From NCBI RefSeq assembly GCF_009720745.1, contig NZ_WNKX01000021.1:1-64000 (forward strand): a stretch of DNA of 64,000 nucleotides, written 5' to 3'. The notes below the pieces were generated by a model. It had not been told where the DNA came from and searched no databases. It worked only from the letters and a program-made list of their open reading frames with translations. Numbering within the stretch: the first letter of the stretch is position 1; every line of letters begins with the position of its first letter. Made by a program: the position numbers and the translations under genes. Shown here piece by piece: positions 25,656 to 33,128 of this stretch. The DNA comes from Massilia eburnea. Lineage in GTDB: Bacteria > Pseudomonadota > Gammaproteobacteria > Burkholderiales > Burkholderiaceae_D.

Positions 25656-28124
25656 CTAATTTGCCGACAGGCCGATCGCCTTGATGGCCGGCGCCAGGCC
25701 CACGGCGGCTTTGGCGTAATCGGCCCACGGCGCATTGCCGACGTCCAGGCGCGTGTGGGCGTTGGCGACGGTCCACTGGTCGCCGCTGCGCAAGCCGGCC
25801 AGTTCATCCCAGGCGACCGGCACCGATATGCCCAGCCCTGCCCTCGCCCGCGCCGACCATGCGGCGACCGTGGTGGCGCCGCGCCCATTGCGCAGATAAT
25901 CGATGAAGATCTTGCCGACGCGGTTTTTCGGACCGCTCTTGAAGGCAAACCTGTCCGGCAGCGTGGCTGCCATATGCTCGACGACCGGTTTGCTGAAGGC
26001 TTTCACTGTGTCCCAGTCGTAGTATGGCTTGATCGGCACCACGACGTGCAAGCCCTTGCCGCCGCTGGTCTTGAGGAAGCATGGCAGCCCGAGTTCATCG
26101 AGGAATGCGTGTACCAGTTGCGCGGCTTCCTGCATCTGCGTCCATTCCACACCGGAGCCGGGGTCGAGGTCGAACAGGATACGGTTCGGCTTTTCGTAGG
26201 TGCGGCCGAAGGCGTTCTGCGTGTGGAATTCGATCACGTTGAACTGCGCGGCGGACAGCAATGCCTCCGTGGTGCCGATTTCCAGCATGGGCGGATGGTC
26301 GGGATCGAGCTCGCGCGGGAATTCCTTCAGGCCGCGCAGCTTGCTGACGTCAGCGTGCTTCTGGAAAAACAGCTCCCCACCCACGCCTTCGGGCGCGCGC
26401 AGCAGCGCAATGGGACGTCCGCGCGTGTGCTCAAGCATCATGTCGGCCACCAGGGCGTAGTAGCGCACCACGTCGATTTTCTTCATGCCGCTGGCCTGGT
26501 CGACCATCCGGTCGGGATTGGTCACCTTGAGTGAGGCGGGCAGTTTGCTTTGCACGGTTTCCTCCGCTTCCATCGGCGCAGCTTGTTCGCGCTGGATTTC
26601 GCCAGCTTCCTTATCCTTGCGCAGGCCCTGGAACACGGCATGGCGCACGGAACCGCCGCGTGTCCATTCGCCGAAGCTGACTTCCGCCACCAGCTTCGGC
26701 TTGACCCAATGCGCCTTGCGGGCCACCGCTTTGCTGGCGGAGAAAGGACTTTCGTCAGCCTTCAGGCGCTTCAGCTTGTCGGCCAGTTCGCGCAGGGTCT
26801 TGTCGTTAAAACCAGTGCCGACGTTGCCGGCATAATGGAGTTTCCCATCTTTGCCATAGACGCCCAGCAGCAGGGAGCCGATGCCAGTACGGCTGCCCTG
26901 GGGATCAGTGTACCCGCCAATCACAAATTCCTGGCGCTGGGCGCATTTGAGTTTGATCCAGTCGCGCGAGCGGCGCCCGGTGTAAGTGGAATCGCGGCGC
27001 TTGCCGATCACCCCTTCCAGGCCCATCTTGCAGGCGGCGGCCAGCACTTCTTCCGGCGGGGCGGCCAGTTCGGCGCTCAAGCGCACCGTGTCGCCCTTGA
27101 TTCCCGCCAGCACGGCTTGCAGCCTGGCGCGGCGCTCTTCCAGCGGCAATCCGCGCAAGTCCGCACCGTCAAGGTAAGGCGCATCGAACAGGAAGTAGAC
27201 GATATCCTTGGCGCGCTTGCCGTCAAAGGCTTGCTGCAGCAGGCCGAAGTCGGGGCGGCCTTCTTCGTTGTGCACAACGATTTCACCGTCATACCAGCCG
27301 TCAGGCAGCTTGGCTTTTGCCAGCGCCGCGCGCAGCGGTTCGAGCTTGTGTGTCCAGTCGTTGCGGTTACGGGTGTGCAAGGTGATGTCGTCACCATGGA
27401 TCCGTGCCAGCAGGCGGTAACCGTCGTATTTGACTTCGAACAGCCAGTCTTCCGGCGTTGCGGGAGGCGCATCGACCAGCGTTGCCAGTTCGGGCTCCAG
27501 CTCGGCTGGCAGGCGCTTGACGCGGGGGGCATCGGCATGGCGGGCGGCGCCAGCACCTTCATGCCCGTCGGGTACGGGGCCGAGCGTCTTGACGCTGTCG
27601 GGCATCTCATCGACCACGCTGAACTCATCGGCGGGTCGGACATATTCGTCCTTCTCCTTGATCAGCAGCCACGGTTCCTTGTCCTCCCCCTTGCCGCGCA
27701 TGCGCACCAGCGCCCAGCGCCCATGCATCTTGTGGCCGTGCAGGTTGAATACCAGCTTTCCGGCGCGCAGCCCCTTGTGCGGGTCTTCCACCGGCTCCCA
27801 GGTGCCGCGGTCCCAGATGATCACTTTCCCGGCGCCGTATTGCTTTTCGGGAATCGTGCCTTCGAACTCGTTATAGGAAATCGGGTGGTCTTCAACGTGC
27901 ACCGCCATCCGCTTGTCGTGCGTGTCGTAGCTCGGCCCTTTCGGCACAGCCCAGCTTTTCATGGTGCCGTCGAGTTCCAGCCGGAAGTCGTAATGCAGCC
28001 GCCGCGCCCAGTGCTTCTGGATGACGAATGCCAGGCGATCCTGTCCTGGCCGGCCACCCTCGGCAGGTTCCGGTGTAATGCTGAAATTGCGTTTGGCCTT
28101 GTAGGTCTTCAGTGCGTCCTTCAT
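25656..28124 (-). CDS. ligD: ATP-dependent DNA ligase D (PE-LIG-POL)
   Basis: An 822-aa multifunctional NHEJ enzyme. The N-terminal phosphoesterase spans about residues 20-150 (HWARRLHYDFRLELDG; SYNEFEGTIPEKQYG). The ligase domain follows, with adenylation motif EVKYDGYR containing the catalytic Lys, and a later KLKCAQRQEFVIGGY. The C-terminal primase-polymerase begins near residue 530 (DVVRYYALVA) and has DLDPG, the metal-binding Asp pair. Order and length match Pseudomonas LigD. The ATG at 28124 was chosen because it has AGGGGA upstream and the conserved N-terminus starts there. It works with Ku (21514-22500), but on the opposite strand and separated by the lyase. Confidence 0.96.
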   Translation of the reverse strand: MKDALKTYKAKRNFSITPEPAEGGRPGQDRLAFVIQKHWARRLHYDFRLELDGTMKSWAVPKGPSYDTHDKRMAVHVEDHPISYNEFEGTIPEKQYGAGKVIIWDRGTWEPVEDPHKGLRAGKLVFNLHGHKMHGRWALVRMRGKGEDKEPWLLIKEKDEYVRPADEFSVVDEMPDSVKTLGPVPDGHEGAGAARHADAPRVKRLPAELEPELATLVDAPPATPEDWLFEVKYDGYRLLARIHGDDITLHTRNRNDWTHKLEPLRAALAKAKLPDGWYDGEIVVHNEEGRPDFGLLQQAFDGKRAKDIVYFLFDAPYLDGADLRGLPLEERRARLQAVLAGIKGDTVRLSAELAAPPEEVLAAACKMGLEGVIGKRRDSTYTGRRSRDWIKLKCAQRQEFVIGGYTDPQGSRTGIGSLLLGVYGKDGKLHYAGNVGTGFNDKTLRELADKLKRLKADESPFSASKAVARKAHWVKPKLVAEVSFGEWTRGGSVRHAVFQGLRKDKEAGEIQREQAAPMEAEETVQSKLPASLKVTNPDRMVDQASGMKKIDVVRYYALVADMMLEHTRGRPIALLRAPEGVGGELFFQKHADVSKLRGLKEFPRELDPDHPPMLEIGTTEALLSAAQFNVIEFHTQNAFGRTYEKPNRILFDLDPGSGVEWTQMQEAAQLVHAFLDELGLPCFLKTSGGKGLHVVVPIKPYYDWDTVKAFSKPVVEHMAATLPDRFAFKSGPKNRVGKIFIDYLRNGRGATTVAAWSARARAGLGISVPVAWDELAGLRSGDQWTVANAHTRLDVGNAPWADYAKAAVGLAPAIKAIGLSAN

Positions 28125-28315
28125 TCCCCTACTGTACGGGCAGCCGTGGGCGCAGACGGTTACTTGCCGCACTTTGTAAGAAGTTCTGGCAGTTGTAACG
28201 AGGTGTAATACCCGTCAACTGCTCGCGTCCAGCCGCCGTTTTTTGCTCAGTGACACGGCAACCATGCACGACACACGAAACGCAGTATCCACTTTACTAA
28301 GTTAGGAGCTTGACC

Positions 28316-28639
28316 ATGAAGAAGACTATCGCCACCCTGATCGCCGGCCTGTTCGCAACCGCTGCCTTCGCACAAGCTCCGGCTCCAGCCGCTGCCCCTG
28401 CTGCCAAGCCAGCCGCCGCTGCCGCTCAAGTTTCCAGCGCTGCAACGCCAGCCACCCCTGCGACTCCAGCAACCCCGGCTACCCCAGCGGAAAAAGGCGC
28501 CAAGGCTACCCCGGCAACCGCAGCCACCCCGGCCGTCGCTGCTGCCCCAGCCGAGAAGGAAGTAAAGAAAACGACCAAGCATCACAAAAAGCATTCGACC
28601 AAAGTAGCCGCCGCTAAAGAAGCTGCTCCAGCTAAATAA
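28316..28639 (+). CDS. Secreted Ala/Pro-rich protein with PAT repeats, copy 1
   Basis: A 107-aa protein with a signal peptide (MKKTIATLIAGLFATAAFAQ). The mature chain is low complexity: AP repeats, then ATPATPATP repeats, an EKGAKATPAT segment and a Lys/His-rich C-terminus (KTTKHHKKHSTK). There is no Cys or catalytic motif. It may be a periplasmic or envelope-associated polycationic protein; the family was not recognised. AGGAG precedes the ATG. It is a close paralogue of the gene at 28765, with identical leader and signal sequence. Confidence 0.8.
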   Translation: MKKTIATLIAGLFATAAFAQAPAPAAAPAAKPAAAAAQVSSAATPATPATPATPATPAEKGAKATPATAATPAVAAAPAEKEVKKTTKHHKKHSTKVAAAKEAAPAK

Positions 28640-28764
28640 GCTGACCGTTTCCCCGCCCTTCAGCGCGCCGCGCCCGCCCTGCCTCCATTCCGGGGCGGCG
28701 TGCTGACCCGGCGGGGACCAGAACCGAAAAACGACTTTCACCCCAATCATTGAGGAGCTTGACC

Positions 28765-29118
28765 ATGAAGAAGACCATCGCCACCCTGATCGCCGGCCTG
28801 TTCGCAACTGCTGCCTTCGCACAAGCTCCGGCTCCTGCCGCAGCCAAGCCAGCTGCCGCAGCCCACGCTGCCAGCGCTTCGTCCGCTACTGCGGCAACGC
28901 CAGCTACCCCAGCTACCCCGGCGACCCCTGCCGTTCCAGCCGAGAAAGGCGCCAAGGCTACGCCAGCCACTCCTGCCACCCCAGCAGTCGCTGCTACTCC
29001 AGCCGCTTCGCAGGAGAAGTCCAGTGAGCACAAGGAAATGAAGAAGGCCAAGCACGAAAAGAAAGCTGCAGCAGCCAAGGAAGCGTCGTCCATGAAAGAA
29101 GCCGCCCCGGCCAAGTAA
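28765..29118 (+). CDS. Secreted Ala/Pro-rich protein with PAT repeats, copy 2
   Basis: A 117-aa paralogue of the gene at 28316. The signal peptide is identical; the centre has the same ATPATPA and EKGAKATPAT repeats, with an extra PAASQEKSSEHKEMKKAKHEKK segment in parts near the C-terminus. Both end in APAK. TGAGGAGCTTGACC precedes the ATG, matching copy 1. Downstream, GGCGGGG and CCCCGCC (29193-29208) form a tight hairpin followed by CTTT, a possible weak terminator. Function unknown. Confidence 0.8.
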   Translation: MKKTIATLIAGLFATAAFAQAPAPAAAKPAAAAHAASASSATAATPATPATPATPAVPAEKGAKATPATPATPAVAATPAASQEKSSEHKEMKKAKHEKKAAAAKEASSMKEAAPAK

Positions 29119-29320
29119 GCTGCAGCCAAGGCTCCCCAGCCGCCAGCGCGCCGCGCGCAAGCCGCCTCCAAAACGGTGCTGCGTGCTGGCCCGGCGGGGA
29201 GCCCCGCCCTTTCCGCCCGTCCTGGTTGGCGTCCCGCGCCGGCCAGGCGGGCTTGCCGCTTTCCTTCAGAGGCGAGGCACCGTATCATTGCCTTCTTTGG
29301 CAAACGATAGGAGTGCCCAG

Positions 29321-29548
29321 TTGAGACCTCGCACAAACCTGGTCATTGCGGTCGTCGCTGCCGCGATCCTCGCCGCTTTCGTGTTCAGAAGCTTTACCCG
29401 GCAGCCTGGCCACCTCGCAGCATCCAAGGCCACAGTTGAAAGCTGCACACCTGAAGCGATCAGGCAGGTGGCCGACGCGCTTGAACGCTCAGTACTTTCC
29501 GCCAATTGCGCGAAGCTGGACAAAGCGAGGGCCGAGACGCCGCGCTGA
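29321..29548 (+). CDS. Small single-pass membrane protein, hypothetical
   Basis: A 75-aa product from a TTG at 29321 with AGGAG seven bases upstream. One transmembrane helix lies near residues 7-25 (LVIAVVAAAILAAFVF). The soluble tail has two Cys (ESCTPEAIRQVADAL; SANCAKLDK) and ends basic. The tail slightly recalls small TrbK-like proteins but too weakly to name. The stop is adjacent to the convergent lactamase stop. Existence rests on start-site quality and hydrophobic pattern. Confidence 0.5.
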   Translation: MRPRTNLVIAVVAAAILAAFVFRSFTRQPGHLAASKATVESCTPEAIRQVADALERSVLSANCAKLDKARAETPR

Positions 29549-30400
29549 TCAGCGCTTTTCGCTCGCCAGCCGGGTATCCAGGCGTTCACGTGCGGCCTTG
29601 ACGATGCTCTTGCAGCCATCGGTGTTGATATAGGCCACGTTGCCCTCTTTTGCAGCGCGCTCCTGGCTGCCCCACAAATCGTTCACACCCGGATGCGCGG
29701 CGATGGCGATGTCGCAGGCCATGCCTTCGACCGCGGCAAAGCTGCTGCGGAACTGCGCCACCAATTCAGGATGGTCGGTGAAGCGGTAGCCATCGGCGGA
29801 AATCGCCGTCAGGCTGTCGGCAAAGACCACGGTCTTGCACTGCCCCGCTTCACACGACTGCCAGCTCCAGGTGGTGCCGCCCGGCGTATGCCCGGGAGTG
29901 CTGTGGGCGGTGACAGCCAGCGAGCCCAGTTTGACTACCTCGCCATCGGCTGCGGCACGCACCTTGGCCACGCCGGGGAATTGATCGAGCGTGCCGAATT
30001 GCGGATCCTCTTTCGGCGCCAAACCCGTGCGCAGGGTCTCCACATTGCCGGCGCCGGCCAGCACGGACGCTCCGCTCAGTTTCTGCAGCAGCGCAATGCC
30101 GCCGGCGTGATCGTGGTGGGCATGCGAACTGAGGATGTATTTGACGTCCTTCAGCTTGTAGCCGAGCGCGCGGATATTGTCCGCCACCACCAAACCGCCC
30201 TTCTCCGTCGCGCCATCAACCAGGATCAGGCCCGTCGGCGAAGCAATCAGCACGGCGCTGATGCCGGCCGTACCGACATAGTAAGTGTTGCCGTAAATTT
30301 TGAACGGCTTCTGCGCGCCGTTCCAGTCGTCCGAATGCCCGGCGGCGCCTGCAACGCTGGCGAATGCGGCCAGTACCATGGTGGTGATCAGTTTTTTCAA
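29549..30400 (-). CDS. Subclass B3 metallo-beta-lactamase-like hydrolase
   Basis: A 283-aa MBL-fold protein with signal peptide (KKLITTMVLAAFASVAGAA). All B3 zinc ligands are in place: H93-x-H95-x-D97-H98 (SHAHHDHAGG), H171 (STPGHTPGG) and H236 (AAHPG). Length and pattern match periplasmic B3 lactamases such as THIN-B of Janthinobacterium; the substrate could also be another lactone or amide. The TTG at 30400 was chosen because AGGAGA precedes it, the signal peptide starts there, and it overlaps the pgeF stop (TTGA). Expression is therefore probably coupled to pgeF. Confidence 0.87.
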   Translation of the reverse strand: MKKLITTMVLAAFASVAGAAGHSDDWNGAQKPFKIYGNTYYVGTAGISAVLIASPTGLILVDGATEKGGLVVADNIRALGYKLKDVKYILSSHAHHDHAGGIALLQKLSGASVLAGAGNVETLRTGLAPKEDPQFGTLDQFPGVAKVRAAADGEVVKLGSLAVTAHSTPGHTPGGTTWSWQSCEAGQCKTVVFADSLTAISADGYRFTDHPELVAQFRSSFAAVEGMACDIAIAAHPGVNDLWGSQERAAKEGNVAYINTDGCKSIVKAARERLDTRLASEKR

Positions 30401-31053
30401 GTTGTCTCCTGGGAGGTGATGTACAGCCCCGAATGCATTTGCGACCCACGGTCGCCGCGCCGGTAACTGCGGTAGATTGGTTCGCCAGCGGCATCGCAAG
30501 TACAGCAAGTGCAGCCACCAACATGTTCGATTTCTTCCACGCCCGCTGCACGCAACTGCTGTTCGGCGATAGCGCGCAGGTCCAGGTGGCGAAATGCAGG
30601 CACCGCCGACGGTCCGAATTTGCCTGCAAAATCGTTCGCCAGCTCCTCGCTGACTTCGTAGCATTCGACGCAGATCGTAGGGCCGACGGCAGCCGCGATG
30701 GGCGCGCCCTCACCCATTTCCGCCAGTGCCGCAGGGATAATGCCATCGTACAGCCCGCGCCAGCCGGCATGCACGGCGGCTACCTGCGTTGCATCGCGCC
30801 GTGCCAGCAGCAAGGGCACGCAATCGGCGGTAATGACGCTGACCGGCAGGCCCGCAACGGCGGTCACGAAACCGTCCGCCTCGCCTACCGCTTGTTCGGG
30901 CAATTCAACTGGTGCAACATGTGTGCCGTGCACCTGGCGCTTCACTGGCCGCAGGCTCCACATGTTTTCCAATACGGGCGGGACCAGCGCGGCGGCGCAT
31001 CCGAAGCCATGCCGGATGCCGGGAATGCTGTTTAAAAGACGGCTTGTGACCAT
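30397..31053 (-). CDS. pgeF: Purine nucleoside phosphorylase / polyphenol oxidase family protein (YfiH/YlmD)
   Basis: A 218-aa member of the multicopper-like YfiH family, now known to act on purine nucleosides and, as PgeF, on peptidoglycan editing. Motifs in order: VITADCVPLLL, AVHAGWRGLYDG (metal-binding Cys and His), VGPTICVECYEV, and a C-terminal CTCC with SYRRG. The length is slightly below the usual 240 aa, with a compact N-terminus. A strong sigma-70 type promoter lies upstream (31081-31109). The first gene of a two-gene unit with the B3 lactamase. Confidence 0.9.
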   Translation of the reverse strand: MVTSRLLNSIPGIRHGFGCAAALVPPVLENMWSLRPVKRQVHGTHVAPVELPEQAVGEADGFVTAVAGLPVSVITADCVPLLLARRDATQVAAVHAGWRGLYDGIIPAALAEMGEGAPIAAAVGPTICVECYEVSEELANDFAGKFGPSAVPAFRHLDLRAIAEQQLRAAGVEEIEHVGGCTCCTCDAAGEPIYRSYRRGDRGSQMHSGLYITSQETT

Positions 31054-31080
31054 GTTAGCCTTGTTGTGACATTTGTCGCA

Positions 31081-31109
31081 ATCATAGGCTGATTCTGCTG
31101 GCTTGGCAA
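31081..31109 (-). promoter_or_regulatory. Sigma-70 promoter of pgeF-lactamase
   Basis: On the minus strand TTGCCA and TATGAT are separated by exactly 17 bases, five of six matches at -10. The start would lie near 31073, about 20 bases upstream of the ATG. A near-palindrome TTGTGAC-N4-GTCGCAA (31062-31081) overlaps the start region. Confidence 0.6.
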
Positions 31110-31125
31110 GCGAATCGGATCGTGA

Positions 31126-31566
31126 TCAGCTGCGGTTATGGCGGGCCAGCTTTTCGCAGTGATGGCTGCCGCCGGCAAAGGACAAGGTACCGACGTGGCC
31201 CTCTTTTTGATCGTAGCGGGCGGAATATCCCTGTTTGCAGAACATGGCCATCTTGTCGTTTTCGGAGGAGAGTTTCAGCCAGCCCTGTGAAGCCAGGATG
31301 GAATCGGTCTGCTGCGCCGGGATGTCCGACCGGCCAAGATATGTAGATGCTGTCCAACGCTGTCTTTCAGCGATCTCGGTGGCCGGACAAACGCCGTCGG
31401 TATAGAGGCCGCCGCAAAAATCCTTCAGCGCCCCGCTGACGAAGGCCTTGGCTTCAGGACTGTGCGCACGCGCATTCAGCAACGGTTCCGGATTCAGGAC
31501 CAGGAAGGACCAGACGACAACGAACACTGTGAACAGCGCAATAGTCACTTTATGCAGTAGCGGCAT
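31126..31566 (-). CDS. Hypothetical membrane-anchored protein
   Basis: A 146-aa product. The N-terminal 25 residues form a signal anchor (VTIALFTVFVVVWSFLVL). The rest is a soluble domain with four Cys (DFCGGLYTDGVCP; MAMFCKQGYS; SHHCEK) that could make two disulfides in the periplasm. Single gene, upstream of pgeF on the same strand but 70 bases from its promoter. Family not recognised. Confidence 0.65.
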   Translation of the reverse strand: MPLLHKVTIALFTVFVVVWSFLVLNPEPLLNARAHSPEAKAFVSGALKDFCGGLYTDGVCPATEIAERQRWTASTYLGRSDIPAQQTDSILASQGWLKLSSENDKMAMFCKQGYSARYDQKEGHVGTLSFAGGSHHCEKLARHNRS

Positions 31567-31626
31567 TTGAACGAACAGTAGGCCAAAGCCCGTGATTATA
31601 CGTTGCTCGACCTGACCCCGACTTTC

Positions 31627-31664
31627 AAAAAAAAGACGGCGTCCGCGGGGAGCGGTACGCCGTC
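31627..31664 (-). terminator. Rho-independent terminator of the RND efflux operon
   Basis: On the minus strand an 8-bp stem GACGGCGT/ACGCCGTC encloses a 14-base loop and is followed by eight T. It lies 24 bases past the outer-membrane factor stop. Strong canonical terminator. Confidence 0.85.
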
Positions 31665-31687
31665 AAGGGCTAATCAATCGGGATGTC

Positions 31688-33127
31688 TTAGTTCCAGTCG
31701 CCGCCCAGGGAACGTATCAAGGCCACGGTGGTCACTGCGCGGTCACCGCGCAACTGCACGGCGTTGCGTTCAACGGCGGCCAGGTTGCGTTGCGCGTCCA
31801 GCAGGTCCAGGTAGCTGGAACGGCCGGCGTCGTACAGCTTCTGCGCCAGGTCGGCCGAGCGGCGCGCCGAGACCAGGGCGTCGTCGATCTGCGCGGTCTG
31901 GCCGCCCAGGATGCGCAAGCCCGCCAGGTTGTCTTCCACCTCGGCGAAGGCGCTCAGCACTGTCTGGCGGTAGGCGCCGACCGATTCTTCCAGGGCCGCT
32001 TCGCTGCGCTTGACGTTGTTGCTGTTACGGCCGCCGTCGATCAGAGGCATCGACAGCAAGGCGCCCAGTACCCAGGAGCGGCTGCTCCATTTGAACACGT
32101 CGCTGAAGTGGCCGGCCGCGCCGCCGCCGGTGGCGGTGATGTCGAGCGCCGGGAACATGGCCGCACGGGCTACACCGATGCGGGCGTTGGATGCTTCCAT
32201 TGCCTTTTGCGCGGCGGCGATGTCGGGACGGCGCTCCAGCAGCGAGGACGGCAAGCCGGTCGGAATCGCCGGCAGCAGGGCCGAATCCAGCAGCGGGCTG
32301 TTGCCGGCCGAGTAGGCCGCAGCCGGCTTGCCCAGCAGGACAGCCAGTGCGTGCTCGGTCGTTGCGCGGCGGCGCTGCAGGCCGATCGCTTCCGAACGCG
32401 TGGTCGACAGCTCGGTCTTGGCGCGGGAGAGGTCGAATTCACCGATATCGCCCAGGTCGAAACGGCGCTGGGTGACCTTCACACTCTCTTCGCGCAAACG
32501 GACCGTCTGCTCCACAGTCGCCAGTTCGGCGTCCGTGGCGCGCAGGCGGAAATAGGTCTGTGCCACGTCGGCTTGCAGCGACAGCAGGACGGAGCGGTAA
32601 TTCGCTTCCACCTGCAAGGCGTCGCCACGGGCCGCGGCCACATTGCTCGATACGCGGCCGAACAGGTCCACTTCGTAGCTTGCCGTCAGGTTCGCGTTGT
32701 AAGTGGTCTGCGGCGCCACGTCGGTGCCGGCTGGAAGGCCCAGGGACAGCGCCGAGGCGCGGCCGCGCTGGGCGCCCACGCCGACGCCGATTTGCGGAAT
32801 GCGGTCCGCTTCGGCGATGCCGGCGATGGCGCGCGCCTGCTTGACGCGGGCGGCCGCCACGGCCAGGTTGGCGTTGTTACGGGTGGCTTCGGCGATCAGC
32901 TCATTCAGGGCCGGGTCACCGAAGGCCAGCCACCATTCGCCGCGCGGCTGGCGCTCGGCGTTCTGGGCTTGCTTCCAGCGGGTGCCGTCTTCTGCCGTCA
33001 CCACTTGCGACTCCTTGAAGGCGGTCGGGGTCTCGACTTGCGGCTGCTTGAATTCAGGTGCGGCGCACGCCGTCAGCAGCAGTGCTGCCAGCAGCGGGGC
33101 GACACCCCGTGCAATCATGTTTTTCAT
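31688..33127 (-). CDS. RND efflux outer-membrane factor (OprM/OprN/NodT family lipoprotein)
   Basis: A 479-aa outer-membrane channel subunit. The signal peptide ends in a lipobox (LLLTAC), giving a lipid-anchored N-terminal Cys near residue 21. The two TolC-type repeats are recognisable (NLAVAAARVKQARAIAGIAEA; ANIG- and RPDIAAAQKAMEASNARIGVA in parts). The trimer forms a beta barrel with a periplasmic alpha barrel that docks on the pump. The ATG is one base after the permease stop (TGATATG). Last gene of the adaptor-permease-channel operon. Confidence 0.93.
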   Translation of the reverse strand: MKNMIARGVAPLLAALLLTACAAPEFKQPQVETPTAFKESQVVTAEDGTRWKQAQNAERQPRGEWWLAFGDPALNELIAEATRNNANLAVAAARVKQARAIAGIAEADRIPQIGVGVGAQRGRASALSLGLPAGTDVAPQTTYNANLTASYEVDLFGRVSSNVAAARGDALQVEANYRSVLLSLQADVAQTYFRLRATDAELATVEQTVRLREESVKVTQRRFDLGDIGEFDLSRAKTELSTTRSEAIGLQRRRATTEHALAVLLGKPAAAYSAGNSPLLDSALLPAIPTGLPSSLLERRPDIAAAQKAMEASNARIGVARAAMFPALDITATGGGAAGHFSDVFKWSSRSWVLGALLSMPLIDGGRNSNNVKRSEAALEESVGAYRQTVLSAFAEVEDNLAGLRILGGQTAQIDDALVSARRSADLAQKLYDAGRSSYLDLLDAQRNLAAVERNAVQLRGDRAVTTVALIRSLGGDWN

Positions 33128-33128
33128 A

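Larger units (their letters stand above)
28304..29208 (+). repeat. Tandem gene duplication unit (two copies)
   Basis: The first unit starts near 28304 and the second near 28753. The ribosome-binding site, signal-peptide codons and repeat core are near identical. The 3' flanks also match in parts (CAGCGCGCCGCGC; a later CCGGCGGGGA at about 28709 and 29191). Duplication therefore copied the gene with its flank, not only the reading frame. Copies now differ in the central and C-terminal repeats. Confidence 0.65.
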
